Below are positions 26,210-35,264 of a stretch of 62,759 nt of DNA, piece by piece; positions within the stretch are counted from its first letter, which is position 1; the number at the start of each line of letters is the position of its first letter. The DNA is from Blastocatellia bacterium (GTDB lineage Bacteria > Acidobacteriota > Blastocatellia > Pyrinomonadales > Pyrinomonadaceae): positions 1 to 62,759 of the forward strand of contig JAEUQI010000005.1 of NCBI GenBank assembly GCA_016789145.1, in the 5' to 3' direction. The notes beneath the pieces were generated by a model. It was given only the letters and a program-made list of their open reading frames with translations. It was not told the DNA's origin and did no database searches. The translations under genes and the position numbers were made by a program.

Positions 26210-27867
26210 TTTTTCTCAAATACGACCTTGCCGTCCACAACTGTGGTTAACACCGTCACCTGACCAATCCTGGTTGGGTCAATGGTGAAGATGTCGTCGG
26301 AGAGGATGACGAGGTCGGCGAGCATGCCGACTTCGAGGGTGCCTTTCCACTTTTCTTGGAATTCGGCATAGGCTGAGCCGTAGGTGAAGGCACGGACGGC
26401 CTCGTCGACGGTGATCTTTTGTTCGGGAATCCAGCCCATCGGATTCTTGTCGTCGAGCGTTCGGCGTGTGACGGCACCGTAAACGCCGAATAGTGGATTT
26501 ATCGGTGCGACGGGCGAATCGGAGCCGAACGCCAGCACGCCGCCGGTGTCGAGCAGCGTGCGGAACGCGTAGGTTCCCTTCAGCCTTTTCTCGTCCAATC
26601 GCTTCCAGGCCCAGCGTCCGTCATCAATGATGTGGAACGGCTGCATCGACGCGACGACGCCGATCTTTCCAAATCTCGCGATGTCCTGCTGCCGCAGATG
26701 CTGAGCGTGTTCGATGCGAAAACGTCGGTCGCGGGCTCCGTTCAGTTTGTCGAGGTCAGCGTAATAATCGAGAATAACGGCGTTCGCACGGTCGCCGATG
26801 GCGTGAATGTTGACTTGCAAACCGGCTTTATCCGAGTTGGCAATGTCGTCCCTCATCGTCGTCAGCACGTCGCCCATCGGCAATCCCGAAGTCTTCGGAT
26901 CGTCCAAATACGGCTCGAAAAACCACGCCGTCGTCGAACCGAGACTGCCGTCTGTGTAGCCTTTCAAGCAGCCGACGCGGAGCATCGCATTGCCAAATGC
27001 ATAACGAACGCCCGCATTCGACCATCGCTTATAACCATCAAGCGGCGAGCAGCCATAGACGCGAGTCTTGAGTTTGCCCTGACGCAAGACTTCCTGAAAA
27101 ACACCGACGTCATTGCCCGTGGACATATCTTGAACGCTCGTTATTCCGAGCGAAGCGGCGTGTTCAGTTGCAGCGACGGTCGCCTCGAATTTCTGCTCGA
27201 ATGACGGTTCGGGAATGACCTTGCCGATATATGACATCGCCGCATCTTTGAATACGCCGGTCGGATTTCCTGCCGCATCGCGGACGATCTCGCCGCCCGC
27301 AACTTCTTTCGTGTCTTTATTTACCTTCGCGAGTTTCATCGCCAGGCTGTTCGCCAACGCCATGTGGCCGTCGAGTCTGTCGATGAACAGCGGATTGTCC
27401 GGCGTCGCGGCATCGACCATCGCGGCGGTTGGCAGATTGTTAGGCGTCCAGTTCTCGTGGTCCCATTTTCCACCCAATATCCAGCGGTCTTTTGGTAGTT
27501 TTGCCGCGAAGTCTTTGATGCGTCTAACAAATTCTTCAGGCGTCTTTGCATCTCGGAGATCCACGCTCGAAAGCTGCGAGCCTGTCTCCATGAAATGGAC
27601 GTGAGCGTCGTTAAATCCCGGAATGATGGTCTTGCCGCCCGCGTCTATTACGCGAGTATTCTTGCCAACAAGCCTCGCCGTATCGGCATCAGAACCAACG
27701 GCGATTATCTTGCCATTGAGCGTCGCGATCGAACGAGCGATCGTACGCTTCGGGTCCATAGTGCGAATATTGGCATTTTTGATCACAAGATCGGCCGAAA
27801 CAGCTTGAGCGAAGCCCGAACCGACGAGCATCGAAACGACAAAAACGAAACAAGCGAACTTTTTCAT
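26206..27867 (-). CDS. secreted amidohydrolase (amidohydrolase-3 type), full length
   Basis: Protein of 553 aa. I start it at the ATG of MKKFACFVFVVSML, which opens a signal peptide ending near GFAQA; the longer frame adds 14 non-signal residues. Metal-binding motifs in order: NDAHVHF, KGYTDGSLGSTTAWF with the presumed carbamylated Lys, NIHAIGD, FRIEHAQHL, AFGSDSPV. This matches YtcJ-like metal-dependent hydrolases. It is head-to-tail with a diverged copy, with both N-terminal regions reading SADLVIKNANIRTMDPKRT or ADLIIKNATIRTMDAKRT, indicating tandem duplication. Confidence 0.87.
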   Translation of the reverse strand: MKKFACFVFVVSMLVGSGFAQAVSADLVIKNANIRTMDPKRTIARSIATLNGKIIAVGSDADTARLVGKNTRVIDAGGKTIIPGFNDAHVHFMETGSQLSSVDLRDAKTPEEFVRRIKDFAAKLPKDRWILGGKWDHENWTPNNLPTAAMVDAATPDNPLFIDRLDGHMALANSLAMKLAKVNKDTKEVAGGEIVRDAAGNPTGVFKDAAMSYIGKVIPEPSFEQKFEATVAATEHAASLGITSVQDMSTGNDVGVFQEVLRQGKLKTRVYGCSPLDGYKRWSNAGVRYAFGNAMLRVGCLKGYTDGSLGSTTAWFFEPYLDDPKTSGLPMGDVLTTMRDDIANSDKAGLQVNIHAIGDRANAVILDYYADLDKLNGARDRRFRIEHAQHLRQQDIARFGKIGVVASMQPFHIIDDGRWAWKRLDEKRLKGTYAFRTLLDTGGVLAFGSDSPVAPINPLFGVYGAVTRRTLDDKNPMGWIPEQKITVDEAVRAFTYGSAYAEFQEKWKGTLEVGMLADLVILSDDIFTIDPTRIGQVTVLTTVVDGKVVFEKK

Positions 27868-27919
27868 AGAAAGATCATCCGAGGAACGTGTATTCTTGAG
27901 TAGCAACACGATTATAGCA

Positions 27920-28414
27920 ATGAAAAAGCCCTATCTGCACATAATATCGACAGCTATCGTTGCGATCGGGCTGACTTTCATCGCGTTTCTCTACTGGTCG
28001 CAGCCCAAAACGCTCGCCGAGGTCACGACCAAAGGCAGCGTTGCCATTGGAACCTATTCGATCGAAAAAGCAGAATTCGAACGAGGGCTAACGTTATTTC
28101 GCAGCGAAGACTATATTGGTAGCCGAGTCGCATTCGACAGAGCAGACCCCGAAAAACGTGATGCGGCGACGCAGTTTTACGTCGCCTACAGCTACTACCG
28201 ACAGGGCTGGGGACGCGTCTCGAACGACGACGCGTTGTTCACTGAAGGCCTCAAGGCCGCGGACCGCGTGATCGCGATCGACGCGAATTATCGCTCAACC
28301 GACGCCGCATTGACGATGCGAACTGCGTCCGAGTTGAAGAAAGAGCTAGAAGAAGGCCTCAAGCTTACGGTCGATGATCTGAATCCGTTTAAGCTGACTC
28401 GAGAACGAAAATGA
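27920..28414 (+). CDS. membrane-anchored TPR-like protein, unknown
   Basis: Protein of 164 aa from the ATG at 27920 (an upstream TTG frame is possible). One N-terminal membrane helix (about 5-25), then helical repeats such as FERGLTLFRSEDYIGSRVAFDRAD and TQFYVAYSYYRQGWG that resemble one or two TPR units. Function unknown. The stop overlaps the next start (ATGA), so it is coupled to the following membrane protein. Divergent from the amidohydrolase pair. Confidence 0.65.
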   Translation: MKKPYLHIISTAIVAIGLTFIAFLYWSQPKTLAEVTTKGSVAIGTYSIEKAEFERGLTLFRSEDYIGSRVAFDRADPEKRDAATQFYVAYSYYRQGWGRVSNDDALFTEGLKAADRVIAIDANYRSTDAALTMRTASELKKELEEGLKLTVDDLNPFKLTRERK

Positions 28415-29097
28415 GCCATGGCACCGAGATAATTGAGGTTGAGAACGACATCATAGTCGTCGAACCTGAAAGACAGAATGCTTTGGGCGTTCGATACATT
28501 ATTTTGCCGCTAATATTTCTCACCGTAACACTGCTCGGCGGGCTTAGGTTTGGTGAGAAAGATAGTGCGTTCATCTTTCTGGTGCCGCCGTTGTTGTGTT
28601 TGGTATTTGCGGCGGCAGTTATGGTCTTGTTCTTCCGGTCGGGACTCTTGCGGCTCGAGAGTTGGTTGACCGAACGAAAGTCTACGCTGGAGAATGTATC
28701 GAATGGGGCGATATTGGTCACGCTTTTCACGGCGACCGTTCAGATATTCAATTCGCTAATGCCTGAGCAAGGTCTTCCTTTTTGGGTGATCGGCTTTTGC
28801 TTTGTTTGGACGTTGTGGAACAACTTGTTCTCAGATTTTGACGTCGCAAAACTCTTGAAAAGCCTTGCCGCGATGTTCGCATTAGCGTTCGTGGCGAAAT
28901 ACTTGGTCTTGGCAAACCTTGTCGGGCCGAGCGAAGGCAACTGGCTCCAGCGAATTATCGAAAATCCGGGGAAAGAGACATTCACGTGGCTGCTCGACCT
29001 GCCTAGATACGCGGCCGCAACAGGCTATGTGCAGTTCTTTGCGGCTGTTCTGTACTTGGGGGGACTTTATCTCACGCCTCCCGAGATCGATGAATAA
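28411..29097 (+). CDS. polytopic membrane protein, unknown
   Basis: Protein of 228 aa with about six hydrophobic helices (for example YIILPLIFLTVTLLGGLRF, FVWTLWNNLF, and the C-terminal YVQFFAAVLYLGGLYL). No recognisable catalytic motif. Coupled to the TPR-like gene upstream, and convergent with the PDZ gene with its stop next to that gene's stop. I do not recognise the family. Confidence 0.65.
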   Translation: MSHGTEIIEVENDIIVVEPERQNALGVRYIILPLIFLTVTLLGGLRFGEKDSAFIFLVPPLLCLVFAAAVMVLFFRSGLLRLESWLTERKSTLENVSNGAILVTLFTATVQIFNSLMPEQGLPFWVIGFCFVWTLWNNLFSDFDVAKLLKSLAAMFALAFVAKYLVLANLVGPSEGNWLQRIIENPGKETFTWLLDLPRYAAATGYVQFFAAVLYLGGLYLTPPEIDE

Positions 29098-29880
29098 CTA
29101 TGGTTTGCTCAGGTCGATCTCGATCGGTTTTCCTTCGCGAATGACTCGCATCTTCTTGCCGGCAAACTTACCTTTGTAGCTTGTTTTCTCGTTAACAGGC
29201 TTATCGTCAATCGATTCGATAACATCGTTGGCTTTAAGCCCAAGCCGATTTGCGGCTCCGTTAACTGTAACCGAAACAACCTTCATTCCTGTCGAAGTCC
29301 CCTGCGAATCGACGCCGATCTGTGTCAGAACATCCTTTATTGGAATTACCGTAGGTGTGTCGAAGTCACGCGGCTTAGGCATCATACGCGGATTCACATT
29401 TATGCCTCTCGGAGTGATCGTCTTTTTTACATCAACAGTGTCCTCGTACGATCCGCCGCCAATGTTCGGGCCGCGAGGCTGATCGGTTGGAACGACCATT
29501 TTGTTGTCAACGTCCGGTGGCTTGACGATCATCTTCTCGGCATTAGAGGTGTCAGTTGTATTGCCGGTCGCGACCTCAGGCTCATAATTCGCCGGATCAA
29601 ACGATGGTTTCTCTTGTTCGATCGAAGGAGCCGAAGCAATACCTGACGGAACCGTCGATTCAGGCTGTGTTATGAAATAGACCCCAACCGCCCCCAGCAA
29701 AAGCAGCGGAGCCGCTCCGGCGAAAACCGGCCAAAACCACGAGCGCGGCGATAACGGCTTTCCGGCGGCGATGCGTGAACGCACTCGCACATCGAAATCG
29801 CCCGGAGGCTCCACGTGCGAAAGCGATGCAAGCACTTGGCTCACTCTCTGTTCGTCTTTGCTTTCGAATTCAATTCCCAT
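29098..29880 (-). CDS. membrane-anchored PDZ protein, candidate anti-sigma factor
   Basis: Protein of 260 aa whose ATG overlaps the sigma gene's stop by 11 nt. A cytoplasmic N terminus (about 1-48, including LASLSHVEPPGDFDVRVRSRI) is followed by a membrane helix (about 50-72), a low-complexity linker, and a C-terminal PDZ domain (about 185-258: VVSVTVNGAANRLGLKANDVIESIDDKPV). No zinc-finger Cys/His set is visible in the N terminus, so it is not a classical ZAS anti-sigma. Coupling to an ECF sigma suggests it binds the sigma or senses an extracytoplasmic peptide; inference. Confidence 0.7.
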   Translation of the reverse strand: MGIEFESKDEQRVSQVLASLSHVEPPGDFDVRVRSRIAAGKPLSPRSWFWPVFAGAAPLLLLGAVGVYFITQPESTVPSGIASAPSIEQEKPSFDPANYEPEVATGNTTDTSNAEKMIVKPPDVDNKMVVPTDQPRGPNIGGGSYEDTVDVKKTITPRGINVNPRMMPKPRDFDTPTVIPIKDVLTQIGVDSQGTSTGMKVVSVTVNGAANRLGLKANDVIESIDDKPVNEKTSYKGKFAGKKMRVIREGKPIEIDLSKP

Positions 29881-30517
29881 CACTAACAAAATAAGTTTCG
29901 AGTTTACCTTTCAGCAGCCCGCGTCCGCGGCTAATACGTGACTTGGTCGTCCCTAACCCAAGTTCCAATATCGACGCGACCTCTTCGTAACTATGTCCTT
30001 GAACGTCTCGCAACACGATCGGCAATCTATACTTGTCCGGTAAGCTTGCGATCGCCTTGGCTATCACTTGCTCGCGTTCTTTGTCGATAGTTTCATCCTC
30101 GGGCAACACGCGCGTGTCTGGCGGTTGAAACTCTACGTCCTGTTCATCTTCACCGCCGAACAGACCTGTGAGCGAAACAAGCCGTCGACGTTTTCGCCGC
30201 CGCAATTCGCTGATCGCGAGGTTGCTGGCAATGCGATAAAGGTATGTCGAAAACGCATACTCCTTATGGTATCGGTCGAGTGCGAAATAGACGCGAACGA
30301 ACGATTCCTGCGCGAGATCGACAGCCTCTTCGTAATCATTCAAAAATCTATATAGAAAGTTTGTTATCGGCCCGCGATAGCGTTCGATGATCTCGCCAAA
30401 CGCCGCCTCGTCACCGCCGCGAACGGCGTCGACGATCTCATGATCGGTTCGCTTCGGGTCAGCCATTGTGAGAGTGGCCACCTCCGCAGCTTGAGTTCCG
30501 GTCGAATCGTAGGCCAT
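29870..30517 (-). CDS. ECF-type RNA polymerase sigma factor
   Basis: Protein of 215 aa from the Met at 30517. Other starts are possible at 30574, inside the upstream terminator and therefore unlikely, and at 30466. Region 2: GDEAAFGEIIERYRGPITNFLYRFLNDYEEAVDLAQESFVRVY, followed by a lysine/arginine-rich spacer and region 4: ASLPDKYRLPIVLRDVQGHSYEEVASILELGLGTTKSRISRGR. It directs transcription of a stress or envelope regulon. It shares an 11-nt overlap with the PDZ gene, typical of sigma/anti-sigma pairs. Confidence 0.88.
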   Translation of the reverse strand: MAYDSTGTQAAEVATLTMADPKRTDHEIVDAVRGGDEAAFGEIIERYRGPITNFLYRFLNDYEEAVDLAQESFVRVYFALDRYHKEYAFSTYLYRIASNLAISELRRRKRRRLVSLTGLFGGEDEQDVEFQPPDTRVLPEDETIDKEREQVIAKAIASLPDKYRLPIVLRDVQGHSYEEVASILELGLGTTKSRISRGRGLLKGKLETYFVSDGN

Positions 30518-30555
30518 GCATCCATACTTTTCTACAACAACGAGCGGCGTAAACC

Positions 30556-30590
30556 AAAAACCGGCCCGCGACATTAATCACGCTGGCCGG
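30556..30590 (-). terminator. Rho-independent terminator between LolA-like and sigma genes
   Basis: Minus-strand stem CCGGCC-A-GCG / CGC-G-GGCCGG with one internal mismatch, followed by TTTTTGG. It separates the LolA-like gene (stop at 30616) from the sigma gene and argues that the sigma start is downstream of it. Confidence 0.8.
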
Positions 30591-30615
30591 CCCGTTTTGT
30601 TGCAGAGATCTAGAT

Positions 30616-31452
30616 CTACTCAATGCTAACGTTAAACATACTCTCATCGATCTTCTGTCCGAAGGTTACAGTACCGATATCCGTTTCTTCGACGATCTTG
30701 CCGTTAGCGGTCAAAACGGTTCTGTAGGGAACGAGTGTTCCCTGGGCGTAATTGTAGTTGTAAAACTTCCGTTTATATTTTACGCCGGCCTCCTCGTAGG
30801 TCAGCATCATCACCCGAAATGATTTTACGCTGACGAAATAGCGCGTTTTCCGCTGCTTATTGTCCGTGACGTCGATGAGGTAAAACTCAACGCCGAGTTC
30901 CTTTTCTTTTCCCGCAAGTTCGACAGTCGATCCGTTCTCTTTATATCGCAAAAGCCCGTCCAGACCCCGATAGATCGAATTCTGAAAGGACAATGCCGCT
31001 TCGTCGCTCGGTGCTAAAAATGTGTTGTTAAAGAAAAGCAATACCTTGTCATTATCAGTGATCAGCGAAAATCTCGCATTCGGCACTTCTTGATCGAGGC
31101 GTATCTTGTCTTTCCACAGATCAGCTCCGCGGAGCGTATAGCGAACGTACGTAGCCGGATCGACTCGGCCATTGGCTCCCGTCACTTTCGACTTACCGCG
31201 CTCGACGACCGTCTTGCGGATTTGGTCAAGCCGGTCGCGTCCGCCGCCGAGGCCGTAAATGAAGATCGCGGATTCAACGACCTGCAAGCCGGTTGCCGGC
31301 GTGGCCGTATTCTTAGGGTCAATAAGTTGGGTCGGCGTTGGCGATGCTGTCGGGCTAGCCGGAGACGGCGTCGGCGATGGGCTCTGTGCCGCCGCGGCAA
31401 CGGCAGAAACAAGTATGGCAACCAAGACGAAAGTCGGAATTCTGAACTTCAC
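30616..31452 (-). CDS. LolA-like exported protein
   Basis: Protein of 278 aa. The start is GTG at 31452 with GAGGAG 6 nt upstream, followed by a signal peptide (KFRIPTFVLVAILVSAVAAAAQ); the longer ATG frame lacks both. A Ser/Thr/Pro-rich linker (about 22-45) precedes a beta-rich domain (ESAIFIYGLGGGRDRLDQIRKTVVERG, RYTLRGADLWKDKIRLDQ, YFVSVKSFRVMMLTYEE) of the lipoprotein-carrier type. Likely periplasmic; ligand unknown. It has a strong terminator. Confidence 0.65.
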   Translation of the reverse strand: MKFRIPTFVLVAILVSAVAAAAQSPSPTPSPASPTASPTPTQLIDPKNTATPATGLQVVESAIFIYGLGGGRDRLDQIRKTVVERGKSKVTGANGRVDPATYVRYTLRGADLWKDKIRLDQEVPNARFSLITDNDKVLLFFNNTFLAPSDEAALSFQNSIYRGLDGLLRYKENGSTVELAGKEKELGVEFYLIDVTDNKQRKTRYFVSVKSFRVMMLTYEEAGVKYKRKFYNYNYAQGTLVPYRTVLTANGKIVEETDIGTVTFGQKIDESMFNVSIE

Positions 31453-31599
31453 TAAATACTCCTCACCTAATTTGAAAGGGCTTGACGCAATTGCGGATTT
31501 TAGCATAAACCGAACAGAACAGGCATTGCCCGTAAACGTAAAGCTAGAAGATTGATGAAATATTGTGTTTCTAAGATGCTTGGTTAGAATAAGATACTA

Positions 31600-32052
31600 A
31601 TGTTTCATATTGCTTTGTTCGAACCCGAGATACCGCCAAACACCGGCAATATTGCCCGTCTTTGCGCTGCGACAGACACACATCTTCACATTGTCGGTGT
31701 CACAGGTTTTCGAATGGACGATCGTACGTTGAAACGTTCGGGGCTCGATTACTGGGAATTCGTCAAGCTCAGCCGCCATATCGACCTTGATGCTCTTCGA
31801 AAGGCATTGCCGACTTCGCGGTTATGGTTTTTGACGACCAAGACTGAGCAAAGCTACACAAAGGCCCAATTTCTGGACGGAGATTGTCTTGTCTTCGGAC
31901 CCGAGACACGCGGGCTTCCTGAGGACCTTCTCGCGGCCGAGGCCGGCAATTGCTTGACGATACCAATGTCAAACCCAAACGTTCGTAGTCTGAATCTAGC
32001 GACGAGCGTCGGCATCGTCCTTTTTGAGGCGATCCGCCAGTCGAAAGGTTAG
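31600..32052 (+). CDS. trmL: tRNA (cytidine/uridine-34-2'-O)-methyltransferase
   Basis: Protein of 150 aa, the usual length. SPOUT fold with LFEPEIPPNTGNIARLCAATDTHLH at the N terminus, LVFGPETRGLP, and the knotted SAM-binding end IPMSNPNVRSLNLATSVGIVLFEA. It methylates the 2'-O of the wobble base of tRNA-Leu isoacceptors. Monocistronic, with its own upstream region after the divergent LolA-like gene. Confidence 0.92.
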   Translation: MFHIALFEPEIPPNTGNIARLCAATDTHLHIVGVTGFRMDDRTLKRSGLDYWEFVKLSRHIDLDALRKALPTSRLWFLTTKTEQSYTKAQFLDGDCLVFGPETRGLPEDLLAAEAGNCLTIPMSNPNVRSLNLATSVGIVLFEAIRQSKG

Positions 32053-32161
32053 AATTTGCGAATCTTTACATTTTTTTCTTAATTCCATACACCCTTTTAC
32101 TGAATTCCTTCGTCAAACGAAGTGGAAAAGGAGATATCTCGATTTTCGGAGGTACTTGAAG

Positions 32162-32713
32162 ATGAGAAATTTAGGAATAAAGAGTTTTCTAACGATCGCT
32201 ATAGCAGCGATCTTAACTGCTTCGATCAATGCACAGAACTTTGCACCGAAGGGTACAAGCGGACGTACGATTGAGCAGCAGATCGCTAAAAAGCTGCGTG
32301 GCCTGACCAACTACAGCTATTTTGACAACATTACCTATACGGTAAACGGTTCTGTTGTAACGCTTTACGGCAAGGTCTATTCGCTCGGCACGATCGATCA
32401 GGCAGAGAATGTCGTTGAAGACATCGACGGCGTCTCGAGCGTGATCAACAAGATCGAAATGCTGCCGCCGTCGCCCTTTGACGACCGAATTCGCCGAGAA
32501 GCGATCCGGTTATTCGCAAGCCGCGGCCCGGCACAGTACTTTAACGAAAACAACCCGGACGTACGCATCATTGTCGACCGCGGACGTATCACGCTCGAAG
32601 GCAACGTTTCGCGGAAAGCCGATAGCGACCTGCTGAACGTGCTGGCGAACAGCATCACCGGCGTCTTTGAGGTAACAAATAACCTCACCGTTAGCCGACG
32701 ATCAGATCGCTAG
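32162..32713 (+). CDS. exported protein with two BON domains
   Basis: Protein of 183 aa. The start at 32162 has GGAGG 9 nt upstream and leads into a signal peptide (cleavage near ASINAQN). Two BON units: about 45-100 (NITYTVNGSVVTLYGKVYSLGTIDQAENVVEDIDGVSSVINKIE) and about 115-178 (VRIIVDRGRITLEGNVSRKADSDLLNVLANSITGVFEVTNNL). BON domains bind membranes or lipids and occur in osmotic-stress proteins such as OsmY. Terminator at 32734-32769. Confidence 0.85.
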   Translation: MRNLGIKSFLTIAIAAILTASINAQNFAPKGTSGRTIEQQIAKKLRGLTNYSYFDNITYTVNGSVVTLYGKVYSLGTIDQAENVVEDIDGVSSVINKIEMLPPSPFDDRIRREAIRLFASRGPAQYFNENNPDVRIIVDRGRITLEGNVSRKADSDLLNVLANSITGVFEVTNNLTVSRRSDR

Positions 32714-32733
32714 ATCTTGGCTCGTTGATCATG

Positions 32734-32769
32734 AGAGGCTGTCAGAAATGGCGGCCTCTTTTATTTTTG
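32734..32769 (+). terminator. Rho-independent terminator after the BON gene
   Basis: Stem AGAGGC/GCCTCT followed by TTTATTTTTG, 20 nt past the stop codon. It begins the homologous intergenic module. Confidence 0.8.
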
Positions 32770-32778
32770 TCCTCGCCG

Positions 32779-32833
32779 TGTCCACCGGCTGTCCACCGGC
32801 TGTCCACGGCGTGTCCACAGGTGTTCGTGGACA
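32779..32833. repeat. TGTCCAC phased array, locus 2 (4 direct, 1 inverted)
   Basis: TGTCCAC starts at 32779, 32790, 32801 and 32812, an exact 11-bp pitch, followed by the inverse GTGGACA at 32827-32833. Confidence 0.88.
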
Positions 32834-33219
32834 CGGAAGTCATTGATAATCAACAAGTTAGCGACATTATTGTGTCGATTTTCGCGGTTTTTCTAAAAAA
32901 CTGTGCCACATTGTGCCACAGCACCTCGAAAACGCTGTATTTACTGGGCGAAAAAGCCTTGACGATCGATCGAGTCAAAAGCATCGTTGTTGCGGTCCGT
33001 TTAAAATGTCAAAGATCAAGCGGTTGCGGGATTTGCAACTATAATCGATACTATCACAGATGATACATTATTTCAATAAAAATCCTGTTTTGCGGCCGCC
33101 AAAAGATCAAGGAAACTGCGGTCTTACTGTTCGCGACCGAACCAGCCATTTGAGCGAATTGCGTTTACTCCCTGAATAGTACATCATTATCGTTTGCCTT
33201 CGGGCCGGGATTTACGACT

Positions 33220-35031
33220 ATGATGACTTCAGAAAAGATCCGCAATATCGCAATTATCGCTCACGTTGACCATGGCAAGACTACGTTGGTTGACGCGATG
33301 CTCGCTCAATCGGGCACTTACCGCGACAACGAGGAAGTCGTTGACCGAGTGATGGATTCGATGGATCTCGAACGCGAACGCGGCATCACGATCATGGCGA
33401 AAAACACGTCGGTTCGTTATGGCGATTACAAAATTAACATTCTGGACACGCCGGGCCACGCCGATTTTGGCGGCGAGGTCGAGCGCGTCTTGAAAATGGT
33501 CGACGGCATCGTGCTGCTTGTTGACGCTGCCGAGGGCTGTTTGCCGCAGACGCGATTCGTATTGCGAAAAGCACTCGAACTTAAGCTTCCCGCGATCGCC
33601 CTCGTCAATAAGATCGACCGCCAAGATGCTCGGCCGGAAGAAGTCCTCGACGAGATCTACGACCTATTCATCGACCTCGGAGCGAACGACGAGCAGATCG
33701 AATTCCCTGTTCTGTATTCGATCTCACGCGACGGTATCGCGAAGAAGAACCTTTCGGACGAGAGCACAAACCTTATTCCGCTGTTCGATCAAGTGATCGA
33801 GACCATTCCGGCACCTAAGGCTCAACGCGATGATTCGCTGCAATTATTGGTCGCAAATATCGACTACAATCCGTTTGTCGGACGCCTCGCTATCGGCCGT
33901 ATCTATTCAGGCGAGATAGCCAAGAATCAGGAAGTCGCCGTGTCAAAACGCGATGGGTCGTTGGTAAAGACTCGCGTCAAAGAGCTGTTCGTATTCGAAG
34001 GTCTCGATCGAAAAACGGTCGATAAGGCCGGCGTTGGCGAGATCGTCGCACTTGCTGGCTTTGACGATGTCGAGATCGGCGAAACGATCACGCTCACCGA
34101 CAATCCGAAACCGCTGCCTGTCATCGCAGTTGATGAACCGACGATCTCGATGATATTTGGTGTCAATACGTCGCCGTTCTCGGGTCTCGACGGAAAGTTC
34201 GTCACGTCGCGTCAGATCAAGGATCGTCTGGACAAGGAGCTGCTCGGTAACGTCGCTTTGCGAGTCTCGGAAACCGAAGCGGCGGAACAATTTAAGGTCT
34301 CAGGCCGCGGGGAATTGCAACTAGCAATTCTTATCGAAATGATGCGCCGCGAGGGCTACGAACTTCAGGTGTCCAAGCCTGAGGTCATCACTAAGAAGGA
34401 TGAGACGACCGGCGAGACTCTCGAACCGATCGAGCTCGTCGTGGTTGACGTGCCAGACGAATTCATCGGCGTCGTCACCGAAGCGATGGGCCGACGCAAG
34501 GGCCAGATGACCAAGATGATCAACAACGGTTCCGGCCGTGTTCGCCTCGAATTTGAGACGCCTTCGCGAGGGCTGATCGGATTCCGCGGCGAATTCCTGA
34601 CCGAGACCAAGGGCACGGGCTTGCTGAATACGCTGTTTCTCAGATTCGACAAATGGCAGGGCGAAATGCGTTCGCGTCAAACCGGCAGTCTTGTCGCCGA
34701 TCGAATGGGCGAGACTAACACCTATGCTCTCTACAATTTACAAGAACGCGGAACGCTGTTCGTAAAGCCGCAGGTAAAGGTTTACGAGGGAATGATCATC
34801 GGTGAGAATGCTCGCAGCGTTGACCTCGACGTAAACGCCATTAAAGAAAAGAAGCTCTCCAACATGCGAACGACCTCAGCCGATGAGGCAATGCGTCTCG
34901 TCCCCGTCCGCGAAATGTCGCTCGAACGAGCACTCGAATTCATCGCCGATGACGAGCTGATCGAGGTCACGCCCAAGGCGATCAGACTCAGAAAACGAGT
35001 CCTAAAATCCAACGAACGACCTAAGAAATAG
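33220..35031 (+). CDS. typA: ribosome-associated GTPase TypA/BipA
   Basis: Protein of 603 aa, standard length. Translation-factor GTPase involved in 50S assembly and stress growth. G1 [16 protein letters not shown]2 RGITI, G3 [13 protein letters not shown]4 NKIDR. Elongation-factor domains II and III follow, then the BipA-specific C terminus ([33 protein letters not shown]). Monocistronic; the upstream region contains intergenic module 2. Confidence 0.95.
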   Translation: MMTSEKIRNIAIIAHVDHGKTTLVDAMLAQSGTYRDNEEVVDRVMDSMDLERERGITIMAKNTSVRYGDYKINILDTPGHADFGGEVERVLKMVDGIVLLVDAAEGCLPQTRFVLRKALELKLPAIALVNKIDRQDARPEEVLDEIYDLFIDLGANDEQIEFPVLYSISRDGIAKKNLSDESTNLIPLFDQVIETIPAPKAQRDDSLQLLVANIDYNPFVGRLAIGRIYSGEIAKNQEVAVSKRDGSLVKTRVKELFVFEGLDRKTVDKAGVGEIVALAGFDDVEIGETITLTDNPKPLPVIAVDEPTISMIFGVNTSPFSGLDGKFVTSRQIKDRLDKELLGNVALRVSETEAAEQFKVSGRGELQLAILIEMMRREGYELQVSKPEVITKKDETTGETLEPIELVVVDVPDEFIGVVTEAMGRRKGQMTKMINNGSGRVRLEFETPSRGLIGFRGEFLTETKGTGLLNTLFLRFDKWQGEMRSRQTGSLVADRMGETNTYALYNLQERGTLFVKPQVKVYEGMIIGENARSVDLDVNAIKEKKLSNMRTTSADEAMRLVPVREMSLERALEFIADDELIEVTPKAIRLRKRVLKSNERPKK

Positions 35032-35264
35032 ACCTACTTCGAAGCTGCGGTTCGCTCCCACGAGCTCTGCCTGAATTCTGACCAGAATCGGGAATTATTC
35101 AGTAATTTAGTGACATTTCCGATTTTTTGGAGAATCGGCTCTCCAACGTGCTTGTAATACCCTTGTAACATAAAGGCTAATCGTATTGGAATATGATTTG
35201 CCTTGTAAAAAACGTCTCAACGCTACATTAAGACATTCAGAAACAACAGGAGGAAGAAAACGAT

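Larger units (their letters stand above)
32714..33219. other. intergenic module 2: terminator, TGTCCAC array, dyad and conserved 3' block
   Basis: A 506-nt gap between the BON gene and typA. It holds the terminator, four TGTCCAC heptamers and one inverted copy (32779-32833), a flank GACACGGAAGTCATTG shared with module 1, the 19-nt dyad TGTGCCACATTGTGCCACA (32902-32920), and a 76-nt block from ATGTCAAAGA (33006) to a TAA at 33077-33079 that aligns to module 1 without gaps. An open frame from 32725 runs to 33063 in another register; deleting one A in the AAAA at 33003-33006 would join it to the conserved ending. This suggests a frameshifted remnant. The last ~140 nt precede typA. Confidence 0.6.

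Noticed and set aside
24749..27867. one amidohydrolase gene split by a frameshift
   Set aside because: Each reading frame has its own signal peptide and a full set of metal-binding motifs, so these are two genes, not fragments.
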